From positions 1 to 64,000 of the forward strand of contig NZ_BNBR01000001.1 of NCBI RefSeq assembly GCF_014656055.1: 64,000 bases of DNA, in the 5' to 3' direction. Below the pieces are notes generated by a model. It did no database searches. It was not told the DNA's origin and was given only the letters and a program-made list of their open reading frames with translations. Below are positions 53,532-62,824 of the stretch, piece by piece (positions within the stretch are counted from its first letter, which is position 1; the number at the start of each line of letters is the position of its first letter). A program made the position numbers and the translations under genes. This DNA comes from Streptomyces griseosporeus (GTDB taxonomy: Bacteria > Actinomycetota > Actinomycetes > Streptomycetales > Streptomycetaceae).

Positions 53532-54271
53532 CAGACGCTGTCATCCTCCAGGACATCGAGGGCGGCGAACGGGTCGTGCGTCTCCCTGGGGCCGCTGCCG
53601 GCCGGGACGGGGGTGGGCACGACGGTGGTGGCGACGGTGCGCAGTGCGTGCCGCCGGTGTGCGGCGTCGAAGCTGACCGGCTGGTCGCGCTGGACGTCTG
53701 CCGCTGTGACGGGCTCGCCGGGGGCTGTCTCGCGGAGCACGGTCAGGGTGCGCGGGTTGGGGTGGCGCCTGCGGTACCAGGCGGATGCCTGCCAGGGCAC
53801 GCGCGCCAGTACGTCCTCCAGACGGGCGTCCTCGTACAGTCCGAGGCCGACCGGTTCGGTGGGCGGGCAAGAGCGGCGTCCGAGGTAGGGCGGGTACACC
53901 GGGCTGCGCAGGGCGCCATGCAGGCTGGTGAGCAGGGAGTGGTCGCCTTCGAGTGCGGCCACGAAGACGGCGTCGGCGAGGTAAAAGCGTTCGGACAGGG
54001 GCATAGAGGCGCCGGTGACGCCGTGGTGGGCGGTGTGGAAGTCCCGGATGCGGGTGCCAGGCTGGTCAACGCGGACGCCGAAGCGGAGCGCCGCCAGAGG
54101 GGCCAGGCGCGAGTCGTCGCCGCGTTCGATGCCGGCAGCCGCGGCGAGCAGGCCGACGACGCCGCTCTTGGTCGGGGCCGATTCGGTGGTGCGGCGGGTG
54201 AAGCGGGAGGTGGCGCCCCAGGACTGCAGGGGGCCCGCCAGGCGGAGGGCGAAAACGCCCGTGCGGCTCAC
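53531..54271 (-). CDS. cas5e: Cas5e (CasD) Cascade subunit
   Basis: 246 residues, RAMP fold, binding the 5' handle of the crRNA. The diagnostic N-terminus is FALRLAGPLQSWGATSRFTRRTTESAPTKSGVVGLLAAA, with FYLADAVFVAAL and the PVYPPYLGRRSCPP segment further on. Intact, with four-base overlap (ATGA) to cas7 upstream and one base to cas6 downstream. Confidence 0.93.
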   Translation of the reverse strand: MSRTGVFALRLAGPLQSWGATSRFTRRTTESAPTKSGVVGLLAAAAGIERGDDSRLAPLAALRFGVRVDQPGTRIRDFHTAHHGVTGASMPLSERFYLADAVFVAALEGDHSLLTSLHGALRSPVYPPYLGRRSCPPTEPVGLGLYEDARLEDVLARVPWQASAWYRRRHPNPRTLTVLRETAPGEPVTAADVQRDQPVSFDAAHRRHALRTVATTVVPTPVPAGSGPRETHDPFAALDVLEDDSV

Positions 54272-55464
54272 GCGGGCTTCTCCAGGCGCTCGGCGACGGC
54301 CTGGGCGACGGCGGCCGTGAGTTCGCGCTGGGTGCCGGTCTCGGTGCCGAGCTCGGCGAGCTTGCCCGTGGCGGAGCCGACACGCAGGACCCAGGTGCGG
54401 GTGGTCTCGGGGTCACCGTAGGCGCGCTCGACATCTGCGGCGTAAGCGGCGAGCCGGTCGGCGGCCTCGCGCAGGTGGCCGCCACCATCGCTGCGGACCG
54501 GGTCCTCGAAGGCGGCGACGTAGCTGATCGGCCGGGTGGCGCGGAGCCTGACGATGACCGCGTCGGGCTGGGTGTGATGCCCGAAGGTGTTGATCTTCCC
54601 GGTGGGCAGGGAGGAGACGAAGGCCTGGACGAACGCGTCGACGGCGCGCCGTACCGGCTCGGTGCGCGGTTCGTCCTCGCGCAGGCCCTGGCCGAGGTTG
54701 GCGGCGAGCTGGTGCACGCCGAGCGCGGCGTAGCGGTACAGGGTCGCGGAGTTGAAGTCGACGGTGCCGATCATTCCGGCGCCGGTCTCCTCGTCTGTGT
54801 TCTCGTCGTCGACGGCGGTGTAGTAGTCGGACTCGGTGTCCACCCGGTGGACGCTGAGGGCGTGCCCGACCTGCACGGCGGCGTCGACGTTGATGTCGGC
54901 CACGTCGGCGACCATGCGGCCGAACAGGGCGATGTCCACGGAGTGCCGGGTGTCCGCGAGTTCCTTGGCGCGCGCCTTGTTCTCCTTGGCCTTCAAGAAG
55001 GCCGTGATGTCTGCTGCGCCTTCGAGGGCAAGGCGGGCCAGGCCGTCGAGCTGCCGGGAGCTGAGGAAGACCAGGTACTTGCTTTCCGGAGCAGGGGCAG
55101 GGCCTGCTTCCTTCTTCGCCTGATCGGCTTTCCGCTTGGGGACTTCCGTCTTGATGCCCGCGGCCTTGATGACCTCGTCGGCGAGCGTGAGCGCCGTCTC
55201 CTGTGCGACGCACGCATCCAGGCCGGTGATCCGGTCGGCCAGGAGCTCCACGACCTTCTTGGTCCGCACGCCCAGCTCGGCGGGATCGAGGAGATGCTCG
55301 TCCTTGAAGTAGGTGCGGATGGCCCGCTTCCACGCCTGGCTGGAGACACGCGCGCGGGGGACCCCGCCGTAGACGGCCGTCTTGGGCGAGCCCGTGTCGT
55401 CCCGGTTCAGATTGCTGGGCGGGACGGTCTGCAGAGCGTGTACGTCCAGGAAGATACGGTTCAC
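54268..55464 (-). CDS. cas7e: Cas7e (Cse4/CasC) Cascade backbone subunit
   Basis: 398 residues; six copies would line the crRNA in Cascade. The N-terminus FLDVHALQTVPPSNLNRDD.TGSPKTAVYGGVPRARVSSQAWKRAIR is the classic Cse4 signature, and the ALSVHRVDTESDYYTAVDD and GMIGTVDFNSATLYRY segments follow. A ~25-residue Lys/Pro-rich insert (KRKADQAKKEAGPAPAP) is typical of actinobacterial members. It begins nine bases after cse2. Confidence 0.94.
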   Translation of the reverse strand: MNRIFLDVHALQTVPPSNLNRDDTGSPKTAVYGGVPRARVSSQAWKRAIRTYFKDEHLLDPAELGVRTKKVVELLADRITGLDACVAQETALTLADEVIKAAGIKTEVPKRKADQAKKEAGPAPAPESKYLVFLSSRQLDGLARLALEGAADITAFLKAKENKARAKELADTRHSVDIALFGRMVADVADINVDAAVQVGHALSVHRVDTESDYYTAVDDENTDEETGAGMIGTVDFNSATLYRYAALGVHQLAANLGQGLREDEPRTEPVRRAVDAFVQAFVSSLPTGKINTFGHHTQPDAVIVRLRATRPISYVAAFEDPVRSDGGGHLREAADRLAAYAADVERAYGDPETTRTWVLRVGSATGKLAELGTETGTQRELTAAVAQAVAERLEKPA

Positions 55465-55473
55465 AAGGCGTCC

Positions 55474-56151
55474 TTATTCGCTGTCCGAGGTGGTGTTCTC
55501 GTCCGAGGCCGGCTGGGTCTGTCGCTGTTCGTGGAAGGAGCGACCCCACGCGCGGCGGACTGTGACGGGCCCGTCGGGCCACTGCCAGACGTAGAGCTGG
55601 CCGGCCAGGAGGGCGTAGTCGAGCGGGATGTCGTCGCGGCGCAGCAAGGCGACGATGTCGCGCAGCCGCTGTGCGACCGTGACGAGGTCGGGGGCGGTGC
55701 CCGCACGGACCAGACGCTTGCGGGCGGGCTCGTCGGTGCCGTCGGCCGGCATCAGACGCCGGACGGCCGCGCCCAGGCCGCCCGGCCGTTCCCGGGAGTG
55801 CCGGCGGTGCATGGGCGTGCCGCGGGACTGCTGGTGGAAGGCCCACAGGGTGCAGGCGGCGTGCAGTGCGTTCTCGGCGCGCACCAGCTCCCGCTCGCTC
55901 AAGGGCCGGGTGCTGTCGGCCCGGGTGTGCAGCGGATCGGTGTCGATCAGGCTCCACAGATCGGGAGTCTGGCCCGCCTCACAGCCCGCACCGCGGCGCA
56001 GGCGGGCCAAGGCGGCCACGGCCTGGGGCCTGTCCTGGAGGTATCCCTGCTGCCAGTGGCCGATGAGGGTGGCTGCGAGGTCAGCGACCCGCCGCTGGAC
56101 CGGGACCGCGACGGGTACAGCCGCTGGGGATACGGGCGTTGCGGGGGTCAT
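55474..56151 (-). CDS. cse2: Cse2 (CasB, small subunit)
   Basis: 225 residues from ATG 56151, which overlaps the cse1 stop (ATGA); the longer open frame upstream lies inside cse1 and is not used. Two copies of Cse2 hold the target and displaced strands in Cascade. The family pattern is visible: LAATLIGHWQQGYLQDRPQAVAALARLRRG, AENALHAACTLWAFHQQS, LRDIVALLRRDDIPLDYALLAGQLYVWQ. Intact. Confidence 0.9.
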   Translation of the reverse strand: MTPATPVSPAAVPVAVPVQRRVADLAATLIGHWQQGYLQDRPQAVAALARLRRGAGCEAGQTPDLWSLIDTDPLHTRADSTRPLSERELVRAENALHAACTLWAFHQQSRGTPMHRRHSRERPGGLGAAVRRLMPADGTDEPARKRLVRAGTAPDLVTVAQRLRDIVALLRRDDIPLDYALLAGQLYVWQWPDGPVTVRRAWGRSFHEQRQTQPASDENTTSDSE

Positions 56152-57911
56152 GCGTGCACCTCCAGGGCGGTCGCGGCGTGATCGGTTTCCGGCAGCAGGT
56201 CGGCGGACCCCGGCCGGGGCGGCCCGTCGTCCGGGGCGGTGGCGCTTCCGCCGTGGCCCGCAGAGCGGGGAGAGCCGGGGTCCCCGAGCGCTCGGGACAG
56301 TCGCCCCCGGAACCACACGTCGGCCAGGCCCGTGTTCAGCCAGAGGGTGGTGCCGCCCTTGTCGCCGGTGTGGATCCGCCCCTGCCAGGCCGCGTCGCCC
56401 GCGCCGGCGATGAGGCCGTCCCCGAGACGGCCCACCGTCTGCCGTACCAGACGCTGCCAGGTCTCACGGTGCTCGAACGGGTCGTCAACCTCCGCCAGTT
56501 CGGACAGCCAGCCGCGGTACGGGTGGTCCAGCGCGTCGAACCCCTCGGCACGGGCTGCGGCCTTCGGCCCTTCCTGCTCGGCGCCGCTCGCCCGGGCCAG
56601 GTCGCCCGCGAGGTCCCCCAGGGCCCGCACCGCCCGATCGGCGTCCTCGGCCGCGGCGATGGCCTGCCGGGCGTACGTGGGGTCCTGCCCGTGGAGCAGA
56701 ACGACCGGCATGACCAAGCGGTCGTCGACGACCTCGTCGATCACGGACTGCTGGGTCCCGTATCTGACCCCGGCCACCCGGGCTCGGACAAGGAAACGTC
56801 GGGGAAGGTGGCCCTCGGTCACCAGACGGGCGACCCAGTCCAGGATCCGCGGCCGCAGACGCGACGGCCCGCCGGCGCCGCCGGTCTCCTCCAGCCGGTC
56901 GGCCAGGAGCGCGGCGATCCCCCGCCAGGCCGAGCGGGCCGGGTCATGCTCTAGAGGCAGGTATACGGGTGACTGCCCCAGCTTCTTCTCCTGCGCGGGG
57001 CTGCGCCGCCACCCGGTCATCGGTTCACCACGGTGCATGTTCCGCCAGGCGAGCGGGTCTCCGTAGCCCAGGACGACACCGTGGACGCCGTCCGCATCAT
57101 GGTGCAACCGCACCCGGCGCGACTGCCAGGTGTACAGGTCGCGCGGGCCGCTCGCACCGCGGCCGTCGGACCCCGGCCCGCACGGCTCACGGCGCCAGGC
57201 CGGCCGGTCATCGGCGCAGAAGTCGAGAGCTTCGGTGTCCGCCGCCACCAGATTGAGCAGCAGCGTCTCGCGCAGCGTCGCACCCTCCACGAAGACGCCG
57301 CCGAGCCCGCCCGCCCAGCCGGTACCCAGCGGATACACCTTGCCGCCCTTGACCCGGTCGTCGCCCACCATGCCGGTCTTGATGCCGGAGGTGTCGTAGG
57401 CGTGGACGTGGACGACCCAGCGCGCGGCCTCGGCGAAGGACAGCCGTTCCACGTCCGGCATCCGCGCGGTGAAGAACGGCTCCCCCGCGGGCACGTCGGC
57501 CACGATCCGGTTCAGGGAGAACACCTCGTCCTTCGCGGTACGCAGCCCGGCGGTCTGCAGGAACGGCGTGAGCGGGTGCAGCAGGTCGAACCGCTCGCAA
57601 TGCTCCTCCAAGTAGGCCTGGACGGGGGCGAAGCAATCGGGGTCCTCCCACAGCTCCGCCCACTCCTCAATGCTGCCGGGGCCGTCCAGGGCGTCGTGCG
57701 CGATGGCCAACAGCAGGCGCACCAGGGCGAACTCCCCAGTGGCCAGGTCACCCACGACACGGCGCAGATCACCGGCGTGGGCGAAGACCTCACAGAGCGA
57801 TAACTCCTGCTGAGAACCGTCGCTGTGCAGCACCGGGATCCACGGCCGACGGGTCAGATCGAAGGACGGCGCCTCGCCCGCACCGGCACCGGCTAATTCA
57901 GTCGTCTGCAT
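56148..57911 (-). CDS. cse1: Cse1 (Cas8e, large subunit)
   Basis: 587 residues. It recognises the PAM and recruits Cas3. FDLTRRPWIPVLHSDGSQQELSLCEVFAHA, RRVVGDLATGEFALVRLLLAIAHDAL and FLQTAGL are the usual N-terminal signatures, and a C-terminal four-helix bundle follows. The start ATG 57911 overlaps the end of cas3 by 14 bases, so the operon is tightly coupled. Intact. Confidence 0.93.
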   Translation of the reverse strand: MQTTELAGAGAGEAPSFDLTRRPWIPVLHSDGSQQELSLCEVFAHAGDLRRVVGDLATGEFALVRLLLAIAHDALDGPGSIEEWAELWEDPDCFAPVQAYLEEHCERFDLLHPLTPFLQTAGLRTAKDEVFSLNRIVADVPAGEPFFTARMPDVERLSFAEAARWVVHVHAYDTSGIKTGMVGDDRVKGGKVYPLGTGWAGGLGGVFVEGATLRETLLLNLVAADTEALDFCADDRPAWRREPCGPGSDGRGASGPRDLYTWQSRRVRLHHDADGVHGVVLGYGDPLAWRNMHRGEPMTGWRRSPAQEKKLGQSPVYLPLEHDPARSAWRGIAALLADRLEETGGAGGPSRLRPRILDWVARLVTEGHLPRRFLVRARVAGVRYGTQQSVIDEVVDDRLVMPVVLLHGQDPTYARQAIAAAEDADRAVRALGDLAGDLARASGAEQEGPKAAARAEGFDALDHPYRGWLSELAEVDDPFEHRETWQRLVRQTVGRLGDGLIAGAGDAAWQGRIHTGDKGGTTLWLNTGLADVWFRGRLSRALGDPGSPRSAGHGGSATAPDDGPPRPGSADLLPETDHAATALEVHA

Positions 57912-60240
57912 CCTGGGTCACCTTCAGACCGTCGTCAGGGCTGTACTGGAGCGAGAATCCTGCCAGCTGGGTCTGACAATCCTCATCGAGAGCGAGAATC
58001 AGCTGGTCGGAGAGCCAAGGGCTGTCCTTGCCCTGCCACTTGGGCATGTACAGCTGCTCCAGTTCCCGGATGGCCCGGTCCATGGTCTCGCCGGAGAACT
58101 GCATGGGGAGCCGCAGTGCACAGCTCGCCGCCGTATGGGCCGCGAACCGCGCCGGTGTGGCGTCCTGCGGCAGGGCGAGGCCGGCCCGTTGCCGCATCTT
58201 GCTGTCCGGCTTGAGCCACGGCAGGGTGACGAGACTTCCATCGCTGCGGCGCTGGACGACGACGACTTCCAGGCTGTCGCGGCTGTCGCGGACCTGGGCC
58301 CGCCCGGTGGGGGTGTCGTCCGTGTCCCCCACTCCGGCCGCGACCCAGCCGAACAGCGGACGCCCCGGTTTGCCGACGCCCCCGAGACGGAACACTGCGG
58401 CGCGCCGAGCCTGGTCGTCGCGGTGCCGCTCGAACTGTTCGCGTGCCTTCTTCATCGCGTCCTGCCAATGCTCCGGCCCGACCGGCATCTCCCCATAGGC
58501 GCTCTGCACGAGAGGGCTGATGTCCGCCGGAAGCCGCACCGGCCGACCGGACCCGCCGTCCAGGTGAGGTAGGAGCACCGCGGCCGATCGCAGCAGGGTG
58601 TACTGCCCGTACACGGCGACCGAGCCCCGCACCGGGGCGGGCACTTCCGCCGCCCAGTCGGCTCCCGTCACCAGGCAGCGCGCCCTCCGCAGCCGCTCGG
58701 GCCGCTCCCCCTGTCCCCGCCCCCGCTGGTGGCGGTGCAGGCGCCCCATGCGCTGCAGCAGCAGGTCAACAGGGCACAGGTCGCTGACCAGCAAGTCGAA
58801 ATCGACATCCAACGACTGCTCGGCGACCTGGCTGGCCACCACGATGTGCCGACCCTCAGGCCGGCCATCCGTCTTCTCCGGCGGCCCGAACAGACGCAGC
58901 AGTGTGGTGTCCTTGCCGGCCCGGTCGAGGTCGACGAAGCACGAGTGGGCCACCGTCACGTTCTCGGCCCCGAACCTTGCACGCAGCGCGCGAGCCGTCT
59001 CCAGCACCCGCCTGACCGTGTTCCGGATCACCAGCGCGCACCCGCCGTCGGCCAGCTCGCTCTCCAGCCGGTCGCCAAGAACATCCAAGCCGTCGTCGAG
59101 GCGTTCCAAGCAGACCGTCGTCTTCCGGGCCGACGCCTGCGGGCGGAGGCACTGTGCGGTGCCGCCCGGAGCGGCTGCCGTCAGCAGCGGATACGCATCC
59201 GGTGCGGCCGTCTCCAGGTCGGCATCGGCCCGGCCCGAGTACGCCTCGACGAGTTCGCGTCTGCGGGAGGCCGGCAGGGTCGCGGACAGCACCACCACCG
59301 GCACCCGGTAGGCCCCCAGCCAGGACAGCACCCGGTCCAGGTACACGCTCATGTACGTGTCATAGGCGTGGGCCTCGTCGATGACGATGACCTTCCCCGC
59401 CACGGCAAGGTGCCGCAGCGCCAGGTGACGGCTCTTCAGCCCGGCGAACAGCAACTGATCGATAGTGCCCGCAACGAACGAGGCCAGCATGGCCTTCTTG
59501 TGGCCACGCAGCCAGGCATGCGCCACGAGTTCGGCAGCCGCACGGTGCGGCTCGTCATGCCGCTGCCGAGGCGCGGGCGCCCCCTCGTCCACCCCGACAG
59601 CCACGACCCGCCCCGCACGGGCCATCAGACCGGCGAAGTCCTCATTGAGAGCGGCCTTGGAATGGGCCAGATACACCGAACGGCGAGAGCCGGCCACCCC
59701 AGGCAACCGCTCCAGCCAGTCCAGCAGACGAGGGAACATGGCATTGCCGGTGGCCATGGTCGGCAGGGCGAAGAACACCCCTCCCGCGCCCGAGCGCGCC
59801 GCGAAGATCTCGGCCACTGCAAGCGCCGCTTCCGTCTTCCCCTCCCCCATCGGCGCCTCAACGATCATCAGACCGGGCGCCTCCATCTCCCGGGCGAGTT
59901 CCACGGCCGCCTCCTGGACCGGGCGTATCCGCGCTCCAGCCGGCAGCTCGAAACGCGAGGCGAACAACTCCTGCGCGCTCTGCGCTGTTCCCTCGGCACG
60001 CCAGGGTTCCGGCAGGTCCAGTCCATGCCAGGCCGCGGCGAGACGCTCCTGGTCACTGCGGGAGGCGCCATCGGGGAAGTACGGGAAGAGGTCGGGGTTG
60101 CTGGCGATCCAGTCAGAGACGATGACCAGCGCGGTGAGCAGCACCTGCACCGGCTGCGGCAGCTTCACCGCCCGCCATCCCGCCAGCCGCTGCGCCACAC
60201 CGAAATGCTCAGCGCAGGCGTCGAGCAGCTCGGTCTGCAT
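57898..60240 (-). CDS. cas3: Cas3 helicase part, split from the HD nuclease by an in-frame stop
   Basis: 780 residues. P-loop EAPMGEGKTEAALAVAE with K135, DEAH box VIVIDEAHAYDTYMSVYL, motif III LSATLP and motif VI LLQRMGRLHRHQRGRG, then the Cas3 C-terminal domain. It unwinds and degrades target DNA recruited by Cascade. The codon three positions before its ATG is TGA, in the same frame as the upstream HD part (TGA CGG CAG ATG). A normal fused Cas3 of about 970 residues would result if that TGA were a sense codon, most simply TGG. Re-initiation six bases after the stop could give two separate subunits, as in natural Cas3'/Cas3'' pairs. Confidence 0.9.
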   Translation of the reverse strand: MQTELLDACAEHFGVAQRLAGWRAVKLPQPVQVLLTALVIVSDWIASNPDLFPYFPDGASRSDQERLAAAWHGLDLPEPWRAEGTAQSAQELFASRFELPAGARIRPVQEAAVELAREMEAPGLMIVEAPMGEGKTEAALAVAEIFAARSGAGGVFFALPTMATGNAMFPRLLDWLERLPGVAGSRRSVYLAHSKAALNEDFAGLMARAGRVVAVGVDEGAPAPRQRHDEPHRAAAELVAHAWLRGHKKAMLASFVAGTIDQLLFAGLKSRHLALRHLAVAGKVIVIDEAHAYDTYMSVYLDRVLSWLGAYRVPVVVLSATLPASRRRELVEAYSGRADADLETAAPDAYPLLTAAAPGGTAQCLRPQASARKTTVCLERLDDGLDVLGDRLESELADGGCALVIRNTVRRVLETARALRARFGAENVTVAHSCFVDLDRAGKDTTLLRLFGPPEKTDGRPEGRHIVVASQVAEQSLDVDFDLLVSDLCPVDLLLQRMGRLHRHQRGRGQGERPERLRRARCLVTGADWAAEVPAPVRGSVAVYGQYTLLRSAAVLLPHLDGGSGRPVRLPADISPLVQSAYGEMPVGPEHWQDAMKKAREQFERHRDDQARRAAVFRLGGVGKPGRPLFGWVAAGVGDTDDTPTGRAQVRDSRDSLEVVVVQRRSDGSLVTLPWLKPDSKMRQRAGLALPQDATPARFAAHTAASCALRLPMQFSGETMDRAIRELEQLYMPKWQGKDSPWLSDQLILALDEDCQTQLAGFSLQYSPDDGLKVTQDADD

Positions 60241-60246
60241 CTGCCG

Positions 60247-60816
60247 TCACACACGGCCGCTCGCACCACGAGTGCGCAACAGCTCCTCATGCTCGTACAG
60301 GGCGGTGATCTGCGCGTGTTCGGGCGGCACGCCGTGGTGTCCGCCCACGGCAACCGTGAATTGACCGGTCCGGGCAGGCGCCCACCCGTGCCGTTCCTCC
60401 AGCCACTCCCCCAGCAGCACCTGCCCGGCCAGCGAGTGCGGCGCGATCCGGCGGTCCGGGCCCATTGCCTTCACCGAGCGCATCTCCAGCCCGTGCCTAC
60501 GCATCGTCTCGGCGAGCTGATCCACCTGGCAGGCGAACGCCGGCGTGGCCTTGCCGATGTCATGCACACCGGCAAGCCACACAGCGAGGGCACGTGCGTC
60601 CGCATCACCCTGCGGCAAGGCCTCGGCCACCAGACCGCGCGTCCCTACCGGCAGCCATCGGTCCCACAACAGGCCCGCCACCGCAGCGGCATCCTCCATG
60701 TGCCGCCACAACGGCAACCACCCATCCGTGTCCCGGTCATACTTCGCCCATACCGACCGGGCCGACCCCCCGAGCCGGCCCAACAGGCCGGAACGAGCAC
60801 TCCCATCGTCGCTCAT
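60247..60816 (-). CDS. cas3: Cas3 HD nuclease part
   Basis: 189 residues and a TGA. The HD nuclease motifs are present: LWRHMEDAAAVAGLLW with H39, LAGVHDIGKATPAF with H85-D86 and the IGK turn, then APHSLAGQ and AVGGHHG. It cuts single-stranded target DNA with two metal ions. The frame continues unbroken into the helicase part apart from the TGA at 60249-60247, so this is the N-terminal domain of one ancestral cas3. It is the first gene of the cas operon. Confidence 0.88.
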   Translation of the reverse strand: MSDDGSARSGLLGRLGGSARSVWAKYDRDTDGWLPLWRHMEDAAAVAGLLWDRWLPVGTRGLVAEALPQGDADARALAVWLAGVHDIGKATPAFACQVDQLAETMRRHGLEMRSVKAMGPDRRIAPHSLAGQVLLGEWLEERHGWAPARTGQFTVAVGGHHGVPPEHAQITALYEHEELLRTRGASGRV

Positions 60817-61033
60817 GAGCGATTGATACAGGCAGCGACCACCACCTCACACCAAAACAAGCCAACAGAAGCACCTGCAGGTAAACAGCCGTCACCGTCA
60901 CGTAGGATCACCCGTTCCCCGCTCCCGTGAGAACCATCCGCGAGACCGAATGCCTCAAATAGCCGACTTGTCGGAATGCATGATAGTTACAGAAAACGTC
61001 TCTCTGCGGCGATAAACTCGCAGGTCAGCAAGT
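60817..61033. promoter_or_regulatory. Divergent region: cas promoter and leader of array 2
   Basis: About 215 bases between the leftward cas operon and the rightward array 2, AT-richer than its surroundings (for example around 60950-61015). The last ~25 bases before the first repeat (ATAAACTCGCAGGTCAGCAAGT) match the end of the array 1 leader. No firm -35/-10 pair was chosen for cas3. Confidence 0.55.
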
Positions 61034-61934
61034 CTGCTCCCCGCACCCGCGGGGATGGTCCCTGCCCGTTCCAGGAGGCGGTGACCCCGCCGAGCTGCTC
61101 CCCGCACCCGCGGGGATGGTCCCTACGTCGGCCTGGTGGTCGATGCGACCGCCGACTGCTCCCCGCACCCGCGGGGGTGGTCCCCATCCGGCCGAATGCG
61201 GAGTCACAGTAAGCACCTGCTCCCCGCACCCGCGGGGATGGTCCCAGCGCCCGCATGCGCTGTTCCTGGGCGACGGCCTGCTCCCCGCACCCGCGGGGAC
61301 GGTCCCGACGCGCCCGACCTGGACGAGAAGCCCGCCGCCTGCTCCCCGCACCCGCGGGGATGGTCCCCAGGCGGCCGGCACCGATGCCGTCCGCACCGTC
61401 TGCTCCCCGCACCCGCGGGGATGGTCCCTCCGGGTGCGGCCCGGCCCCGACCGCGCCGAGCTGCTCCCCGCACTCGCGGGGATGGTCCCGAGGCGGAGCC
61501 CGGGCTCCAGGTCGTCGATGCCTGCTCCCCGCACCCGCGGTAATGGCCCCTACCACGTCTTCGCCATCGGGGTGGACGCTGGCTGCTCCCCGCAGCCGCG
61601 GGGATGATCCCTCCGGGTCGACGTCCGCGGCCACCTCGAACGTCTGCTCCCCGCACCCGCGGGGATGGTCCCCACCGCTCCGAGACCGCCCTCGGCGTCG
61701 TCCTGCCCGCACCCGCGGGGATGACCCCGATCAGGCCTTCCCCCGCCCGTACGTGGAGGTCTGCTCCCCGCACCCGCAGGGATGCTCCCACCTGCATCCG
61801 CGGGGATGGTCCCTCGACGAGCGAGGCGAGATCCTCGCCGCCGCACTGCTCCCCGCACCCGCGGGGATGGTCCCACCCGACCTCCCTTCAGCACGCCAGC
61901 CTCGACTGCTCCTCGTGCAGGCGGGGAACGGCCC
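61034..61934 (+). CRISPR. Type I-E CRISPR array 2, about 15 repeats plus a partial one
   Basis: 29-base repeats starting CTGCTCCCCG and ending GGGGATGGTCCC, period 61, leader on the left. Repeats at 61034, 61095, 61156 and so on are nearly perfect. Decay grows rightward: the copy near 61702 is shortened, the one at 61761 is followed directly by a partial repeat (to 61813) with no spacer, and the last (61906-61934) is badly degenerate. The orientation is opposite to array 1 on the map but the same relative to its leader. Confidence 0.93.
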
Positions 61935-61981
61935 TGCAAACGGCTGCCATCCAGCATCTGCTTGTCAGGGGGTCTGCCAGG

Positions 61982-62815
61982 ATGGCGTCATTCGCGGCAA
62001 TGAGGGGTGCGAAGGTGACAAGACAGGACTTGGCCGATGCGCTAGATGCGGAGCTATGCAAGCAGTTACTGCCGGCCACTGCGATTGACGCTATCGGCTG
62101 CTGGCTGTCCCGAGATGGTTCCCGGTATGTAGCGGGCGTTGGCCGTCATGCCGTTGCGTACGTGCCAGCGCGTTGGGCGCGTATCGGACCGTGGCCAGAA
62201 CGGTTCGCGGATCGGGGTCAGGAGGCTGTTGCTCTGGTCAGCCGGAGCGAAGTGGTCGCCGCAGTTCGTGATGCAGTTGAACGCGAAGCGTGGAGTGAAG
62301 CCCTTGTAGCCTCATACGTGTGGGGCCAGGGGAGAGCCGCATACGGACCCCATCGCCTGGAGGGCATTTTGGAGGACGCTGGGGTCAACACGGTGATAGA
62401 GCGAGCTGTGACAGCGCTGGGCAAAGAGGACGCAGTCGCCGCCTACAGAACTATGCGAGGAGCGGTTCGAGGCCTGGGTCCTGCGTTTTTCACCAAGCTC
62501 CTGTACTTCCTGGCTCTGGCCCTGGAAGGTTCACGCCCACCTTCTGCGCTGATTCTTGACCAACGGGTCGCGCGGGTCGTGCGAGCCCATGCAACACAGG
62601 TCGGGATCGGCATGTGCCTTCCCTCCCCTGTGGCAACGGCGGCATGGGCTTGGTCGGACGGCGGCTGGACTCCACACCGGTATGGCGTTTACCTGCGGTG
62701 GATGACTGCCGCAGCCAGCCAGCTTGTCTCGACCGGGGTCAAGTGGCCAGATTCGCTGAGCCCGGACCTGCTCGAGCTGGCGCTCTTTAGCGGAGTTTGG
62801 GATCCAACCGACTGA
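61982..62815 (+). CDS. OGG-fold DNA glycosylase-like protein inside the CRISPR region
   Basis: 277 residues from ATG 61982 (a GGGGGT run lies upstream; ATG 62000 and GTG 62015 are alternatives). The C-terminal half has the helix-hairpin-helix MRGAVRGLGPAFFTKLLYFLALAL, with a Lys where OGG enzymes carry the catalytic one, and SALILDQRVARVVRAH, with the Asp expected downstream. This pattern fits the actinobacterial OGG-fold family related to 8-oxoguanine glycosylases. It would remove a damaged or modified base, but substrate and activity are unknown. CRISPR repeats lie on both sides, so it either inserted into an array or separates two arrays. Confidence 0.68.
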   Translation: MASFAAMRGAKVTRQDLADALDAELCKQLLPATAIDAIGCWLSRDGSRYVAGVGRHAVAYVPARWARIGPWPERFADRGQEAVALVSRSEVVAAVRDAVEREAWSEALVASYVWGQGRAAYGPHRLEGILEDAGVNTVIERAVTALGKEDAVAAYRTMRGAVRGLGPAFFTKLLYFLALALEGSRPPSALILDQRVARVVRAHATQVGIGMCLPSPVATAAWAWSDGGWTPHRYGVYLRWMTAAASQLVSTGVKWPDSLSPDLLELALFSGVWDPTD

Positions 62816-62824
62816 GACCCTGTT

